DNA of 33,251 nt from a virus, in IMG/VR virus record IMGVR_UViG_3300030060_004082, positions 24,644 to 57,894 of that record; one strand, 5' to 3'. Every line of letters starts with the position of its first letter. The stretch's first letter is position 1. Below the pieces are notes generated by a model that was given only the letters and a program-made list of their open reading frames with translations, was not told where the DNA came from and did no database searches. Below, in pieces: positions 5,644-12,424 of the stretch. Position numbers and translations under genes: made by a program.

Positions 5644-5878
5644 TCTTCTTCTCCTTATTATCTTCGTCATCGTCATCGTATTCTTCGTCATCGCCATTCA
5701 CTTTTTCTTCGGCCAACTCCCGAAGCCTGTACTCCATAGCATCAGCCAGCTTGTCAGGCAGAACATTAATCTGGATAGAAATATCCGTTAACACCTCGAT
5801 CAATTCCTGTTCAAAGGGAACAGGCTTTTTATCTTCAGCAGTTATATACCCTTCCCAACCCACAGAATCTTTACTCAT
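5627..5878 (-). CDS. Small acidic-tailed hypothetical protein (83 aa)
   Basis: The ATG at 5878 follows AAAGGAGAGTGAT, better than the in-frame ATG at 5899. The first half contains a helical run (FEQELIEVLTDISIQINVLP) and the second ends in a Asp/Glu run (NGDDEEYDDDDEDNKEKK) encoded by GAT/GAA triplets. It overlaps the next, basic gene by 17 bases. Neighbouring acidic and basic small proteins may act together, but this is inference. Confidence 0.6.
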   Translation of the reverse strand: MSKDSVGWEGYITAEDKKPVPFEQELIEVLTDISIQINVLPDKLADAMEYRLRELAEEKVNGDDEEYDDDDEDNKEKKNGWDL

Positions 5879-5899
5879 ATCACTCTCCTTTAACTTCAT

Positions 5900-6655
5900 C
5901 TATCCAAATAAATCTAAATTTTGTGCAACGCCGGAACTTTCGCTCCAGACGGACGCAGAAGCATGGCTTTCTATTCTCTGCATCATCACGATAGCTCGTG
6001 TCTTTTTATCAGGGGGTGAGTATGCCCCTTTCCACCGTCCATCCATGCCGATATTTCTTCCCACATTTGTACTGTCTGCGCTGGCGAGGGGCAGGTGACT
6101 GAAGATTGTCGGGTCAAGCATACGCAGACCATGGAGTTTCACGATGGGCCTGCCTGCCTCATCGGTAAGGATATCCATTGCTTCAGCCATCCGCTGCCAC
6201 CAGTTGTCTGTCCCGACAGTTGAATATTCACCTGACGAACCAAGACAGATCCGTGGGTAAGCATTGGTCATTTCCCTGAGAACTTCTATTGGTTCATGTA
6301 AATGCCAGACAGGGACACCCGCGCTATAAATTTCTCTGGGGACTGTCTTAAACCAAGTGCTGCGTATCAGTTGGTTGTCGTTGTGATCCCCGTCAATCAC
6401 ATCGGGCATGACATAAAAATCAAATCCGGGATGCCTGTACCAACGCTCTATAAAATCAGCGAACCCATTGATGTCAAAGGGCTTGCCGTTTTTCCATGCT
6501 GAATATGCACCATTGTCAATGCAGAATGACTGGCAAACTTCAGCAATAATCTCCATGTGGCTTCTTGCGGCAAACGAAACCATTGCATGTCTTCCGCTGT
6601 ATGCCAGTTGCGTTAAGGTATCCCCACTCAGGGGGCATCCATGATAATGAATCAT
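5900..6655 (-). CDS. tRNA-guanine transglycosylase-like (TIM-barrel) phage protein
   Basis: 251 residues with blocks I associate with a phage/prophage family resembling tRNA-guanine transglycosylases: SFAARSH, CIDNGAYSAW (about 45-54), VMPDVIDGDH (82-91), VWHLHEPIEVLREM, ICLGSSGEYSTVG, VKLHGLRMLD and ASADSTNVGRNIG. The conserved Asp in PDVIDGD and in SADSTN would be the candidate catalytic residues by analogy with base-exchange enzymes. Relatives include DpdA, which inserts 7-deazaguanine bases into DNA, but this protein is shorter than classic DpdA and no preQ0-synthesis genes are visible. The start overlaps the previous stop (TAATG). Substrate unknown: tRNA, DNA or another nucleotide. Confidence 0.55.
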   Translation of the reverse strand: MIHYHGCPLSGDTLTQLAYSGRHAMVSFAARSHMEIIAEVCQSFCIDNGAYSAWKNGKPFDINGFADFIERWYRHPGFDFYVMPDVIDGDHNDNQLIRSTWFKTVPREIYSAGVPVWHLHEPIEVLREMTNAYPRICLGSSGEYSTVGTDNWWQRMAEAMDILTDEAGRPIVKLHGLRMLDPTIFSHLPLASADSTNVGRNIGMDGRWKGAYSPPDKKTRAIVMMQRIESHASASVWSESSGVAQNLDLFG

Positions 6656-6846
6656 TATTCAGACTCCAGACACTTCTTACACTTCTTACCATCAACAATG
6701 ACTTTGTTGAAGACATGGCAGGACTTGCCTCGATAGTGGTGGCAACTCCCGTAGTGCCTGGAGTTCCTGATCAAACAACTATCCCCCTTTGGGACAAGCA
6801 GGGTCACGTTAATTGCCACAGTTTCGTCGTCAAAATAAGTCATCAT
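6655..6846 (-). CDS. Small Cys-rich protein (63 aa)
   Basis: It starts immediately after the preceding stop (GGGTAGATG) and ends in a TAATG overlap with the transglycosylase-like gene, so the three are coupled. Cysteines and histidines are concentrated in the second half (SCLIRNSRHYGSCHHYRGK, CHVF, KKCKKC), a likely structural zinc site. The coupling suggests it could be an accessory to the neighbouring enzyme. Family not recognised. Confidence 0.6.
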   Translation of the reverse strand: MMTYFDDETVAINVTLLVPKGDSCLIRNSRHYGSCHHYRGKSCHVFNKVIVDGKKCKKCLESE

Positions 6847-7095
6847 CTACCCTTCAACGTGATCCCTTAGTTTATTCATGAACCACTGTGCCTTGTTCAG
6901 GTCTTCCAGCGGATTGTGTTTATGTTCATGCCGCCACAGGTACTTCATGATGCTGCCCTTGAGGTAAGCACAGAACTCTTTGTTCGACATGCTGGCCCGT
7001 ATAGCATCGATACATTCAATGCCATCAGCACCCTGAACATTGTAATGCGGGGGTGAATTCACCATGTCAGGCGTATCTTTCTCAAGCCCAGACAT
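6847..7095 (-). CDS. DUF3310 family protein
   Basis: The family signature is clear: NSPPHYNVQG, then IECIDAI, CAYLKGSIMKYLWR and EDLNKAQWFMNKL. DUF3310 proteins occur in many phages; the T7 relative, gp1.7, is reported as a nucleotide (dTMP/dGMP) kinase, so a role in nucleotide metabolism is possible but not assured for this short 82-residue form. I use ATG 7095, which gives the usual short N-terminus; a start at 7128 would add 11 residues inside the thermonuclease gene. Confidence 0.85.
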   Translation of the reverse strand: MSGLEKDTPDMVNSPPHYNVQGADGIECIDAIRASMSNKEFCAYLKGSIMKYLWRHEHKHNPLEDLNKAQWFMNKLRDHVEG

Positions 7096-7480
7096 GTTTC
7101 TTCTTCCCGCCGGTATACTTGACCGCATGTCCCTCGTTGATCAGCGTAGCGCAGATGTTCGTACCATCCAGGGTGTAGAGGTTAGTCAGTAACCGGCCGT
7201 ACTTGTCCAGCTTGCCGCCATCCAGGCTCTCGATGAAAACCTCCTTGCAGCACAACTCTTTCATGCGCGCCTTCGCAGCCAGCCCCAGCTTTTTCTCTGC
7301 CTTGTTGCGGGTCCGACTCTCAGGGGTATCGATACCGTTCACCCTGCATCGCTGCTTCGCCTTAATAATCCCGAAGCCGACAGGGATATCTACATCGATC
7401 GTATCCCCATCCACCACACGGGTGACCCTGGCCTTGTAGATATATTCCTGCTTGATGTTTCTTTTATTTGTCATCTTCAT
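7082..7480 (-). CDS. Thermonuclease family (SNase-like) nuclease
   Basis: 132 residues matching the staphylococcal nuclease fold. VDGDTIDVDI (23-32) supplies the calcium-binding Asp25. RVNGIDTPES gives Arg46, Asp51 and Glu54, equivalent to Arg35, Asp40 and Glu43. DKYGRLL gives Arg96, equivalent to Arg87. All key residues are present, so it should be an active Ca-dependent DNA/RNA phosphodiesterase. It lacks a signal peptide, so it acts in the cytoplasm, perhaps in host DNA breakdown or recombination. It overlaps the genes on both sides. Confidence 0.85.
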   Translation of the reverse strand: MKMTNKRNIKQEYIYKARVTRVVDGDTIDVDIPVGFGIIKAKQRCRVNGIDTPESRTRNKAEKKLGLAAKARMKELCCKEVFIESLDGGKLDKYGRLLTNLYTLDGTNICATLINEGHAVKYTGGKKKHVWA

Positions 7481-7706
7481 TGATATACGCCTCGTTCTCT
7501 GGGGTATTCGGATCGTCTTTCAGGTATCGGCCTTTCGCATCCCGTGCGCGCTTACCCCTGGGTTTCGGCTTCTTGGGCTTGGGCTTCGGCTTGCGTTTCT
7601 TATCCGGATGATGTTTCTCAGCTGGCTTCGGCGGCTTCGGCGAACCCAGCAGTCCCGACACCACGTTCTTGATGTGCTGCACCATCTTCTGCATGTCTTC
7701 CAGCAT
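7464..7706 (-). CDS. Lys/Pro-rich small protein (80 aa)
   Basis: Start at 7706 is set by GGAGGAGTAAG. A short helical N-terminus (MLEDMQKMVQHIKNVVSGLL) is followed by a long Lys/Pro/Arg-rich run (KKRKPKPKPKKPKPRGKRAR) and an acidic end. This looks like an unstructured nucleic-acid-binding tail, reminiscent of eukaryotic histone H1 tails, with the helix as an oligomerisation or docking part. It begins just after the primase-helicase stop. Function not recognised. Confidence 0.65.
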   Translation of the reverse strand: MLEDMQKMVQHIKNVVSGLLGSPKPPKPAEKHHPDKKRKPKPKPKKPKPRGKRARDAKGRYLKDDPNTPENEAYINEDDK

Positions 7707-7707
7707 C

Positions 7708-9774
7708 TTACTCCTCCTGTTCCCAAGGTTTCTGTGCGGTGGATTCCGCAAGGTAATGCCACATTGCTCGACCGGGTAGACTGTGTGTCAGTACCTTGTG
7801 ATCAAGATGTACCTGCAAATAACTAACAGCTTTCATACAGGCTTTCTGCCCATTCGCTCTGTTGTGTCTTCTCAGTTGTGACTTAGCGACCAACTCTAAC
7901 TCTGCTCTCTTGTAATACTTATCTACCTTCATGCCTTTCAGCACCAGGTTCGCAATCTCTACTTCATCTTCTGCCGAGATCTGCTTGGCCTGTGGTCGCT
8001 TGATCAGGTCTGATACTTCCCATACACCTAGATTAAAGTCGAACGATGCCAGATGCTCATCGGGATCTCTTGCGTTCCGTGCCTCATAGTAGAACTGCAC
8101 GTTGGGTTTATCCCCAGCCAGTTTAATACCACTGTCGAACCAACCGGCGAAGACACTGCCACCTCGGGCAGACATAAAGCTCTTGTCATCAGCCCTCTCC
8201 TTGCCCGTGTGGTGTGCCAGCAAAACCGCAATGTTATTCAACTCAATCAGCCGGTCAATGCGATCGAGCAGTTTCCGAATCTCTGTGTTGCTGTTCTCCT
8301 CACCGTCAAAGAAGTTAATGACAGGGTCTATCATGACAATGTCCGGCTGGTGGTACTGGATCTCTTCATGGAATGCCTGAATATCCTGGTCAGTCATCAG
8401 GTTCTTACGCAGCCTGCCTGATACAATCAGGTTCTGGTATCCCATCCTGACAAGGTCTTCATCGTAGGCAAACCGCCTGAAGTAGGTTTCAATCCTGTCT
8501 TTCATGAACTCCTTGATGATCTCAGCCTGAAACCACATCACTTTGAGTGGACGACTGAACGGTACACCTAAGAAATCTGTGCCGGTACAGGCACCCGCGG
8601 CGAAGGCACCAAGGAAGTTTGATTTGCCGATCTTGGGCTTGCCCAAGAGCAACACCCTGCTGCGCTCAAAGATAAACGCATCACCCCAGTACTGGTCAAT
8701 GCGGTCTGATTCTGTATCGGCCTGCCATTCCTCATGGTTGAATGGCACGAGCCCCAGTGGACCCATCTCGGGTTTCGCGGGGACTTCAACAGGGTCTTCC
8801 TGTTCCTGTATCTGCTTGAGATCTTCACTGATCTGGGTCTGCCACTGGCTGGTTTCCCATTCGTTCACCCCTGCATTGATGTCCTCGGGGTTTCTTTTGA
8901 CATGGCCCTGACAAATGCTCAGTGTCGTTGTCGCTGTCTCGACAATGGACATGGGCGGATCACAGTTCTGGTTCCAGTCCTGCGCTTTGATGAGGATCTC
9001 CCTCATGCCCCAGCCTTCCTTAATCCATTTGCCTACGAGGCGTGCCAGCTTGTCATTGCGGCCACCTTCCTCGACTGCATCCTCATCGAGCTTCTCCCGA
9101 ATCGAAGGCTCGGCTTCCCCACCATGATTAAAGGCTGAGATACTCTGTATATCTGTTGAGGTCAGTGGAGGCAGGTCATCCATGCTGCCCACGCCATAGC
9201 TTGATTCACAGTGCATGGTGTAGCCAAGACTCGGCGCGACCATGACATAGCCGCCGACCCCCCTGGTATCTATCTTATTCTTTCCCGCTCCGGTCCTGAC
9301 TTCAGCCTGACTAATGCTATAGAAGTAGTGCTCGCCGCCTCGAGGAGTACGCTGTGTCAATGGGCTGCGCGTGATGTTGCCATCCCTGATCCACGCCATG
9401 GCCTCTTCACTATCCGCATCAATGACTGCGAAATTTATACCTGTGATTGCCGCCCAGTTTGCACCTGGGAATTCATGGTGCCATGCGCTGACTTCCATCT
9501 CGCTCGGCTGCGTCCTCTGGTAGTGGCTCCAGTTAACACGGGGGGTCTTTGCCCATTTCTGCTTGAGCTCTAGCTCATCGTCGAACGGATGCCGCTTACG
9601 GAAATACTGAGGGACAATGTCCTGCGGTGATCCACACGGGATGATGTGAACACCATACTCCAGAAGTTCGGTTAGCCACTCACCCTTTTGATCATGGTTG
9701 ATTGATTCGCCGGAGAACTCAGGTTGAAACAGTTTAAGTTCATTCAACCCGGTGGATTCGACGACTTCGCTCAT
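7708..9774 (-). CDS. Primase-helicase: prim-pol domain plus RepA-like ATPase
   Basis: 688 residues, two modules. Residues about 30-210 look like a bifunctional primase/polymerase domain: FAVIDAD (115-121) and RTPRGGEHYFY (142-152) carry the Asp and His typical of the archaeo-eukaryotic primase fold. Residues about 340-580 are a RecA-like, AAA_25/RepA-type hexameric helicase: Walker A GKPKIGKS (378-385), Walker B DIVMIDP (478-484) and AVLLAHHTGK (516-525). The C-terminal 100 residues are probably a winged-helix or DNA-binding end. It would prime and unwind DNA at the phage fork. No separate DNA polymerase is seen in the window, so it may be elsewhere or host-derived. Confidence 0.9.
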   Translation of the reverse strand: MSEVVESTGLNELKLFQPEFSGESINHDQKGEWLTELLEYGVHIIPCGSPQDIVPQYFRKRHPFDDELELKQKWAKTPRVNWSHYQRTQPSEMEVSAWHHEFPGANWAAITGINFAVIDADSEEAMAWIRDGNITRSPLTQRTPRGGEHYFYSISQAEVRTGAGKNKIDTRGVGGYVMVAPSLGYTMHCESSYGVGSMDDLPPLTSTDIQSISAFNHGGEAEPSIREKLDEDAVEEGGRNDKLARLVGKWIKEGWGMREILIKAQDWNQNCDPPMSIVETATTTLSICQGHVKRNPEDINAGVNEWETSQWQTQISEDLKQIQEQEDPVEVPAKPEMGPLGLVPFNHEEWQADTESDRIDQYWGDAFIFERSRVLLLGKPKIGKSNFLGAFAAGACTGTDFLGVPFSRPLKVMWFQAEIIKEFMKDRIETYFRRFAYDEDLVRMGYQNLIVSGRLRKNLMTDQDIQAFHEEIQYHQPDIVMIDPVINFFDGEENSNTEIRKLLDRIDRLIELNNIAVLLAHHTGKERADDKSFMSARGGSVFAGWFDSGIKLAGDKPNVQFYYEARNARDPDEHLASFDFNLGVWEVSDLIKRPQAKQISAEDEVEIANLVLKGMKVDKYYKRAELELVAKSQLRRHNRANGQKACMKAVSYLQVHLDHKVLTHSLPGRAMWHYLAESTAQKPWEQEE

Positions 9775-9976
9775 CCTCTTTGATTCCTTTAATTGTTATA
9801 TCCATCTTCTTCGCGTGATAGGTAATGTTCTGTAGTTGAGATCGATGATCGTCCTCACTTTCATCAATAAGAAATGAATCTCCAACCTCCATTTCCTGCA
9901 ACGCTTTCACAAATTTATTTTCTTTGAGCCTGAAGTCTTCCCCTATGGGAACACCCTTCTCAATCTTTACGGTCAT
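9740..9976 (-). CDS. Small hypothetical protein (78 aa), first gene of the minus-strand unit
   Basis: It opens TVKIEKGVPIGEDF and contains EMEVGDSFLIDESEDDH followed by a basic end (GIKEDERSRRIHRVE). Small VKIEKGVP / MEVGDSF proteins are familiar from many phages but have no function known to me. Its end overlaps the primase-helicase start by 35 bases. It is the first gene after the minus-strand promoter in the divergent region; its own ribosome site is weak. Confidence 0.65.
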   Translation of the reverse strand: MTVKIEKGVPIGEDFRLKENKFVKALQEMEVGDSFLIDESEDDHRSQLQNITYHAKKMDITIKGIKEDERSRRIHRVE

Positions 9977-10003
9977 GGTTTTCTCTTATGTAAGGGTTTA
10001 GGC

Positions 10004-10032
10004 ATCTTACTCAGATGTTTTTGCTGGGTCAA
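10004..10032 (-). promoter_or_regulatory. Minus-strand promoter for the primase-helicase operon
   Basis: Reading the minus strand, TTGACC (10032-10027), a 17-base spacer and TAAGAT (10009-10004) form a plausible sigma-70 promoter, about 28 bases before the start codon at 9976. A small inverted repeat CATCT/AGATG (10003-10017) overlaps the -10 box. Confidence 0.5.
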
Positions 10033-10049
10033 AAGTTTTTTATAAATGC

Positions 10050-10078
10050 TTGATATTATGTTTATAGAAGACTATAGT
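10050..10078 (+). promoter_or_regulatory. Plus-strand promoter for the recombination operon
   Basis: TTGATA (10050-10055), a 17-base spacer and TATAGT (10073-10078) make a strong sigma-70-type promoter 43 bases before the ATG at 10122. It stands back to back with the minus-strand promoter; the two -35 boxes are 17 bases apart. Confidence 0.65.
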
Positions 10079-10121
10079 CGGCTTTGAGAGTAGAGAAGTG
10101 TGATAGGAAAAGGAAATAGTT

Positions 10122-10562
10122 ATGGACTATGAGGTATTAGTTCGACAGTGTTTTATACAGGAAAAAATGATCGAGGACATGAAGCGCGACCTATCCAGGT
10201 TCAAGCGACAGATACTTGATACACCAGAAGCGCGGCAGCAATATCAACCGCTCTCCAATTCAGGAGGACAACACACCGACAAGTCTGTTGGTGTGACATT
10301 CGAAGTCAAGAGAAAATATACCTGGGATCAGGATGCACTGCATACCCTTTGGTACCAACACCCTGATGAGAATCTTCCTCCCTTTTTAACCAGACAGTTC
10401 GTCTACAAAGTCAATATGAGCAAGTATAAAGAGTGGGCTATTGCCAATTCCGGCGAAGCTACACGCATGAGTGCTGCTCTCTCGACTGAGCTAGGTGAAC
10501 CGTCTATCAAATCCATTAAACCAAAGGAGGAAGACAATGAGTCTACTAGCACAAGCAATTAG
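10122..10562 (+). CDS. Hypothetical protein (146 aa) preceding the Sak4-like ATPase
   Basis: Good ribosome site (AAAAGGAAATAGTT). The N-terminus is helical and coiled-coil-like (IQEKMIEDMKRDLSRFKRQI), a Gln/Asn/Gly-rich linker follows, then a folded part (VTFEVKRKYTWDQDALHTLW, FLTRQFVYKVNMSKYKEWA). The end is Ser/Glu-rich. I have seen small proteins with this FEVKRKYxWD block beside phage recombination genes, but know no function. It overlaps the next gene by 26 bases. Confidence 0.65.
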   Translation: MDYEVLVRQCFIQEKMIEDMKRDLSRFKRQILDTPEARQQYQPLSNSGGQHTDKSVGVTFEVKRKYTWDQDALHTLWYQHPDENLPPFLTRQFVYKVNMSKYKEWAIANSGEATRMSAALSTELGEPSIKSIKPKEEDNESTSTSN

Positions 10563-11325
10563 TACTGCTGTACCAGAAGGCCCATTGGGTTATCCACCTG
10601 TGAGAATCAACATCCAAGGTGCGGATGGCGTAGGCAAAACAACCTTCGCTTCTAAAGCAGACGATGTGATTTTTCTACAGGCAGAGGATGGCCTTAAATA
10701 TATTGAGGCTCCTCGTTTACCAGTTGCAATGACTTGGCAAGATTTACTTGATCAAGTAAAGGCTCTGGCAAATGACCCTCATGAATACAAGACTTTATGT
10801 CTTGATACCACTGATGCTGCATCGATCTTGGCTGAACGCCATGTCTGTGAGAAAGAAGGCTGGGACTCAATTGAGACACCAGGCTTCGGCAAAGGCCAGG
10901 TGAAAGTCAAAGAGGCTTGGGTTCGTATACTGGATGGACTTCAGGTCTGCCATGACATCAGGAAAATGAACATCATTCTTCTGTCTCATGTCGCAGTGAA
11001 GCCCTTCAATGATGCGATCCATGAGCCTTATGACAGGTGGGAAATGCGCTGCCACAAGCAGGTCAATTCCCTGATCAAGGATTGGGTTGATTTCAACCTC
11101 TTCGCAAACTTTGAAGTGAACGTCCAGAAGGATGGATCGAAGAACCGTGGCATCAGCTACGGCAATCGAGCCCTCTTTACCAAGTTCGCTGCAGGGTATG
11201 ACGCAAAGAGCAGGGTTGAACTGCCCAACAAACTTAACTTCGAATGGAGCGCGTTTCTGGAAGCCTATAAAGCTGCCCTCGCTCCGCAACAACCACCCAA
11301 AACCGCTAAGAAAGGAGCGAAATAA
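10537..11325 (+). CDS. AAA_24 / Sak4-like RecA-fold ATPase (single-strand annealing recombinase)
   Basis: The ATG at 10537 follows AAAGGAGGAAGACA; a longer start at 10495 lacks a site. The 262-residue product has Walker A GADGVGKTT (28-36), Walker B LCLDTTD (about 87-93) and a sensor-like strand IILLSHVAVKPF. It lacks the long C-terminus of full RecA. Proteins of this AAA_24 type, including Sak4, are phage recombinases that work with an SSB-like partner; the DUF669 protein encoded next and the nuclease downstream support this role. The C-terminus is Lys/Ala/Pro-rich. Confidence 0.85.
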   Translation: MSLLAQAISTAVPEGPLGYPPVRINIQGADGVGKTTFASKADDVIFLQAEDGLKYIEAPRLPVAMTWQDLLDQVKALANDPHEYKTLCLDTTDAASILAERHVCEKEGWDSIETPGFGKGQVKVKEAWVRILDGLQVCHDIRKMNIILLSHVAVKPFNDAIHEPYDRWEMRCHKQVNSLIKDWVDFNLFANFEVNVQKDGSKNRGISYGNRALFTKFAAGYDAKSRVELPNKLNFEWSAFLEAYKAALAPQQPPKTAKKGAK

Positions 11326-11326
11326 C

Positions 11327-11845
11327 ATGGGTATATTAGACCAAACAGACTGGAGCGGCGTTGACGAAAGCCAACAAGGCGACTTTACACCTGTCCCTGA
11401 AGGACAGTACACGATCGAGGCTGTGTCTTTTGAAGAAAGGACATATAACTCTGGCAACGAGGGCATCGACATTCAGTTCAAGATTGTCGGTCCTACGCAT
11501 GAGAATCGTCGGGTCTTTGAAACGTTTGTGCTGACTGGCAAGAACCCTAACGTTGCCATAGGCCGACTGAAAGGCTTTGCCCGTGGCACTGGGATCAATG
11601 TGGACACCACACAGTTGAATACCAATACCTTGGGAGCAGCCATGAACCGTCCTCTTCAGGCCAACATCGGCATTGAAGGGAGCAACAATGGCTATCCGCC
11701 GAAGAACAAGATCAAGTCTTTTCTTGCCCCTGATGCGCAGGCTGCTCAACCACAGGCACAGGCTGCTCCACAACAGCAAGCTGCTCCTGCACAACCTGCA
11801 CCACAGGCTCAACAGCCTGCCGGACAACAGGTTAATTGGGACTGA
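11327..11845 (+). CDS. DUF669 family, SSB-like protein
   Basis: ATG at 11327 with GAAAGGAGCGAAATAAC upstream. 172 residues. The folded part has PEGQYTIEAVSFEERTYNSG, IDIQFKIVGPTHENRRVFE, then NVAIGRLKGFARGTG, matching the DUF669 pattern. The last 45 residues are a Gln/Ala/Pro-rich flexible tail ending in NWD, recalling the disordered tail and acidic tip of single-strand DNA-binding proteins. It is paired directly with the Sak4-like ATPase. DUF669 proteins are widely regarded as phage SSB analogues, so binding of single-stranded DNA during recombination or replication is likely. Confidence 0.8.
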   Translation: MGILDQTDWSGVDESQQGDFTPVPEGQYTIEAVSFEERTYNSGNEGIDIQFKIVGPTHENRRVFETFVLTGKNPNVAIGRLKGFARGTGINVDTTQLNTNTLGAAMNRPLQANIGIEGSNNGYPPKNKIKSFLAPDAQAAQPQAQAAPQQQAAPAQPAPQAQQPAGQQVNWD

Positions 11846-11849
11846 TCAC

Positions 11850-12015
11850 CTGCTGAGAGGATCTTCCAGGGCATGGCGGAGTCCTGAACCAAACGCCAGA
11901 GGGGGCTCTCAGCAGTAATGTTATTTCCCTTCTGGCGATCCGCCACTTTATTCGGCCAGCGCCATTCCTGTGGCGGAGCCTCACGGTCTGACCCCACCGT
12001 GCCGATACGGGGTCA
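11850..12015 (+). ncRNA. Structured non-coding stretch with possible H-type pseudoknot
   Basis: The 242 bases 11846-12087 contain no gene but an exceptional number of perfect pairings. CTGCTGAGAG (11850-11859) pairs with CTCTCAGCAG (11906-11915). CGCCAGA (11894-11900) could pair with TCTGGCG (11931-11937), an alternative to TGGCG (11874-11878) with the same strand. TCCGCCAC (11939-11946) pairs with GTGGCGGA (11970-11977). CACGGT (11982-11987) pairs with ACCGTG (11996-12001), while TGACCCC inside that loop pairs with GGGGTCA (12009-12015). No T-run follows, so it is not a simple terminator. It could be a cis-acting leader of the downstream genes, a processed small RNA, or a DNA-level structure such as an origin. 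No known class recognised. Confidence 0.5.
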
Positions 12016-12023
12016 TCTAATTA

Positions 12024-12069
12024 GTGGATAGATTTCACATAAAGGATTGACATTTAAAATTCTATCCGC
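12024..12069 (+). promoter_or_regulatory. Inverted repeat just before the ribosome site of the gene at 12088
   Basis: GTGGATAGA (12024-12032) pairs with TCTATCCGC (12061-12069), with one G-T pair and a 28-base loop. The loop holds TTGACA (12047-12052) and the motif also seen at 96-113. It ends a few bases before GGGAAAAGGAGAAG, so it could control translation as RNA or be an operator as DNA. Confidence 0.4.
12046..12066 (+). promoter_or_regulatory. Second copy of the TTGACAT...ATTCTAT motif
   Basis: ATTGACAT-TTAAA-ATTCTAT matches the element at 96-113 apart from three extra bases in the middle. Both precede a start codon on the plus strand by about 20-40 bases. No standard -10 box lies at the expected distance, so the factor that would use it is unknown. 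Confidence 0.25.
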
Positions 12070-12087
12070 TCGGGAAAAGGAGAAGTC

Positions 12088-12312
12088 ATGCAGATGATTA
12101 CTTATTTTGATCAAAAAGCTCAGTTGTTCTACGCGATCCTGCGTAAAGACGGTCGCGTTTATATGGGATATTCATGCCTCTCCAATGAAGAAGGTGAGCC
12201 AATTACTCACAGGGAGGCCAGAAGAAAAGCAAGACAATATTGCGAGGAACTGGTCATAGAATACGAAGAAAAGGAAAACGCCCATGGGCAAAGTAAAAGA
12301 GTTGTACATTGA
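12088..12312 (+). CDS. Small hypothetical protein (74 aa)
   Basis: A strong ribosome site (AAAAGGAGAAGTC) precedes the ATG. The protein opens with beta-like sequence (MITYFDQKAQLFYAILRKDG) and has a helical, charged second half (REARRKARQYCEELVIEYEE). No motif recognised. It follows the structured gap and overlaps the tiny gene at 12284. Confidence 0.65.
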   Translation: MQMITYFDQKAQLFYAILRKDGRVYMGYSCLSNEEGEPITHREARRKARQYCEELVIEYEEKENAHGQSKRVVH

Positions 12313-12424
12313 AGAACTCGAGAACATGTCTGAAGAAGAACGTGCGCAGCATGAGCATGAACAGGTCATGAATGATACTGAAAGATATGATGAACCTAAC
12401 TCCGATCAGCCTAGCAGAAGCTAA
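12284..12424 (+). CDS. Tiny acidic protein (46 aa), MGKVKELYIEELE type
   Basis: A short frame in the third reading phase starts at ATG 12284, after AAGGAAAACGCCC, and ends at TAA 12422. It begins MGKVKELYIEELENMSEEER and stays acidic. Tiny phage proteins beginning M-(G/S)-KVKEL are common in my experience, which, with the ribosome site and its fit across the junction of two other genes, makes it credible. It overlaps both neighbours in different frames. Function unknown. Confidence 0.55.
   Translation: MGKVKELYIEELENMSEEERAQHEHEQVMNDTERYDEPNSDQPSRS

Noticed and set aside
5314-5739. 141-codon plus-strand frame over the predicted small RNA and the following genes
   Set aside because: It would have to be translated through the hairpins and terminator, has no ribosome site, and covers two minus-strand genes with good starts.
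5900-6655. A complete DNA 7-deazaguanine modification pathway
   Set aside because: Only the transglycosylase-like protein is seen; no folE, queD, queE or queC homologues are visible in the window.
11846-12087. tRNA, hammerhead ribozyme or known riboswitch in the structured gap
   Set aside because: No T-arm consensus, no CUGAUGA/GAAA core and no conserved core of the riboswitch classes I know was found by eye.
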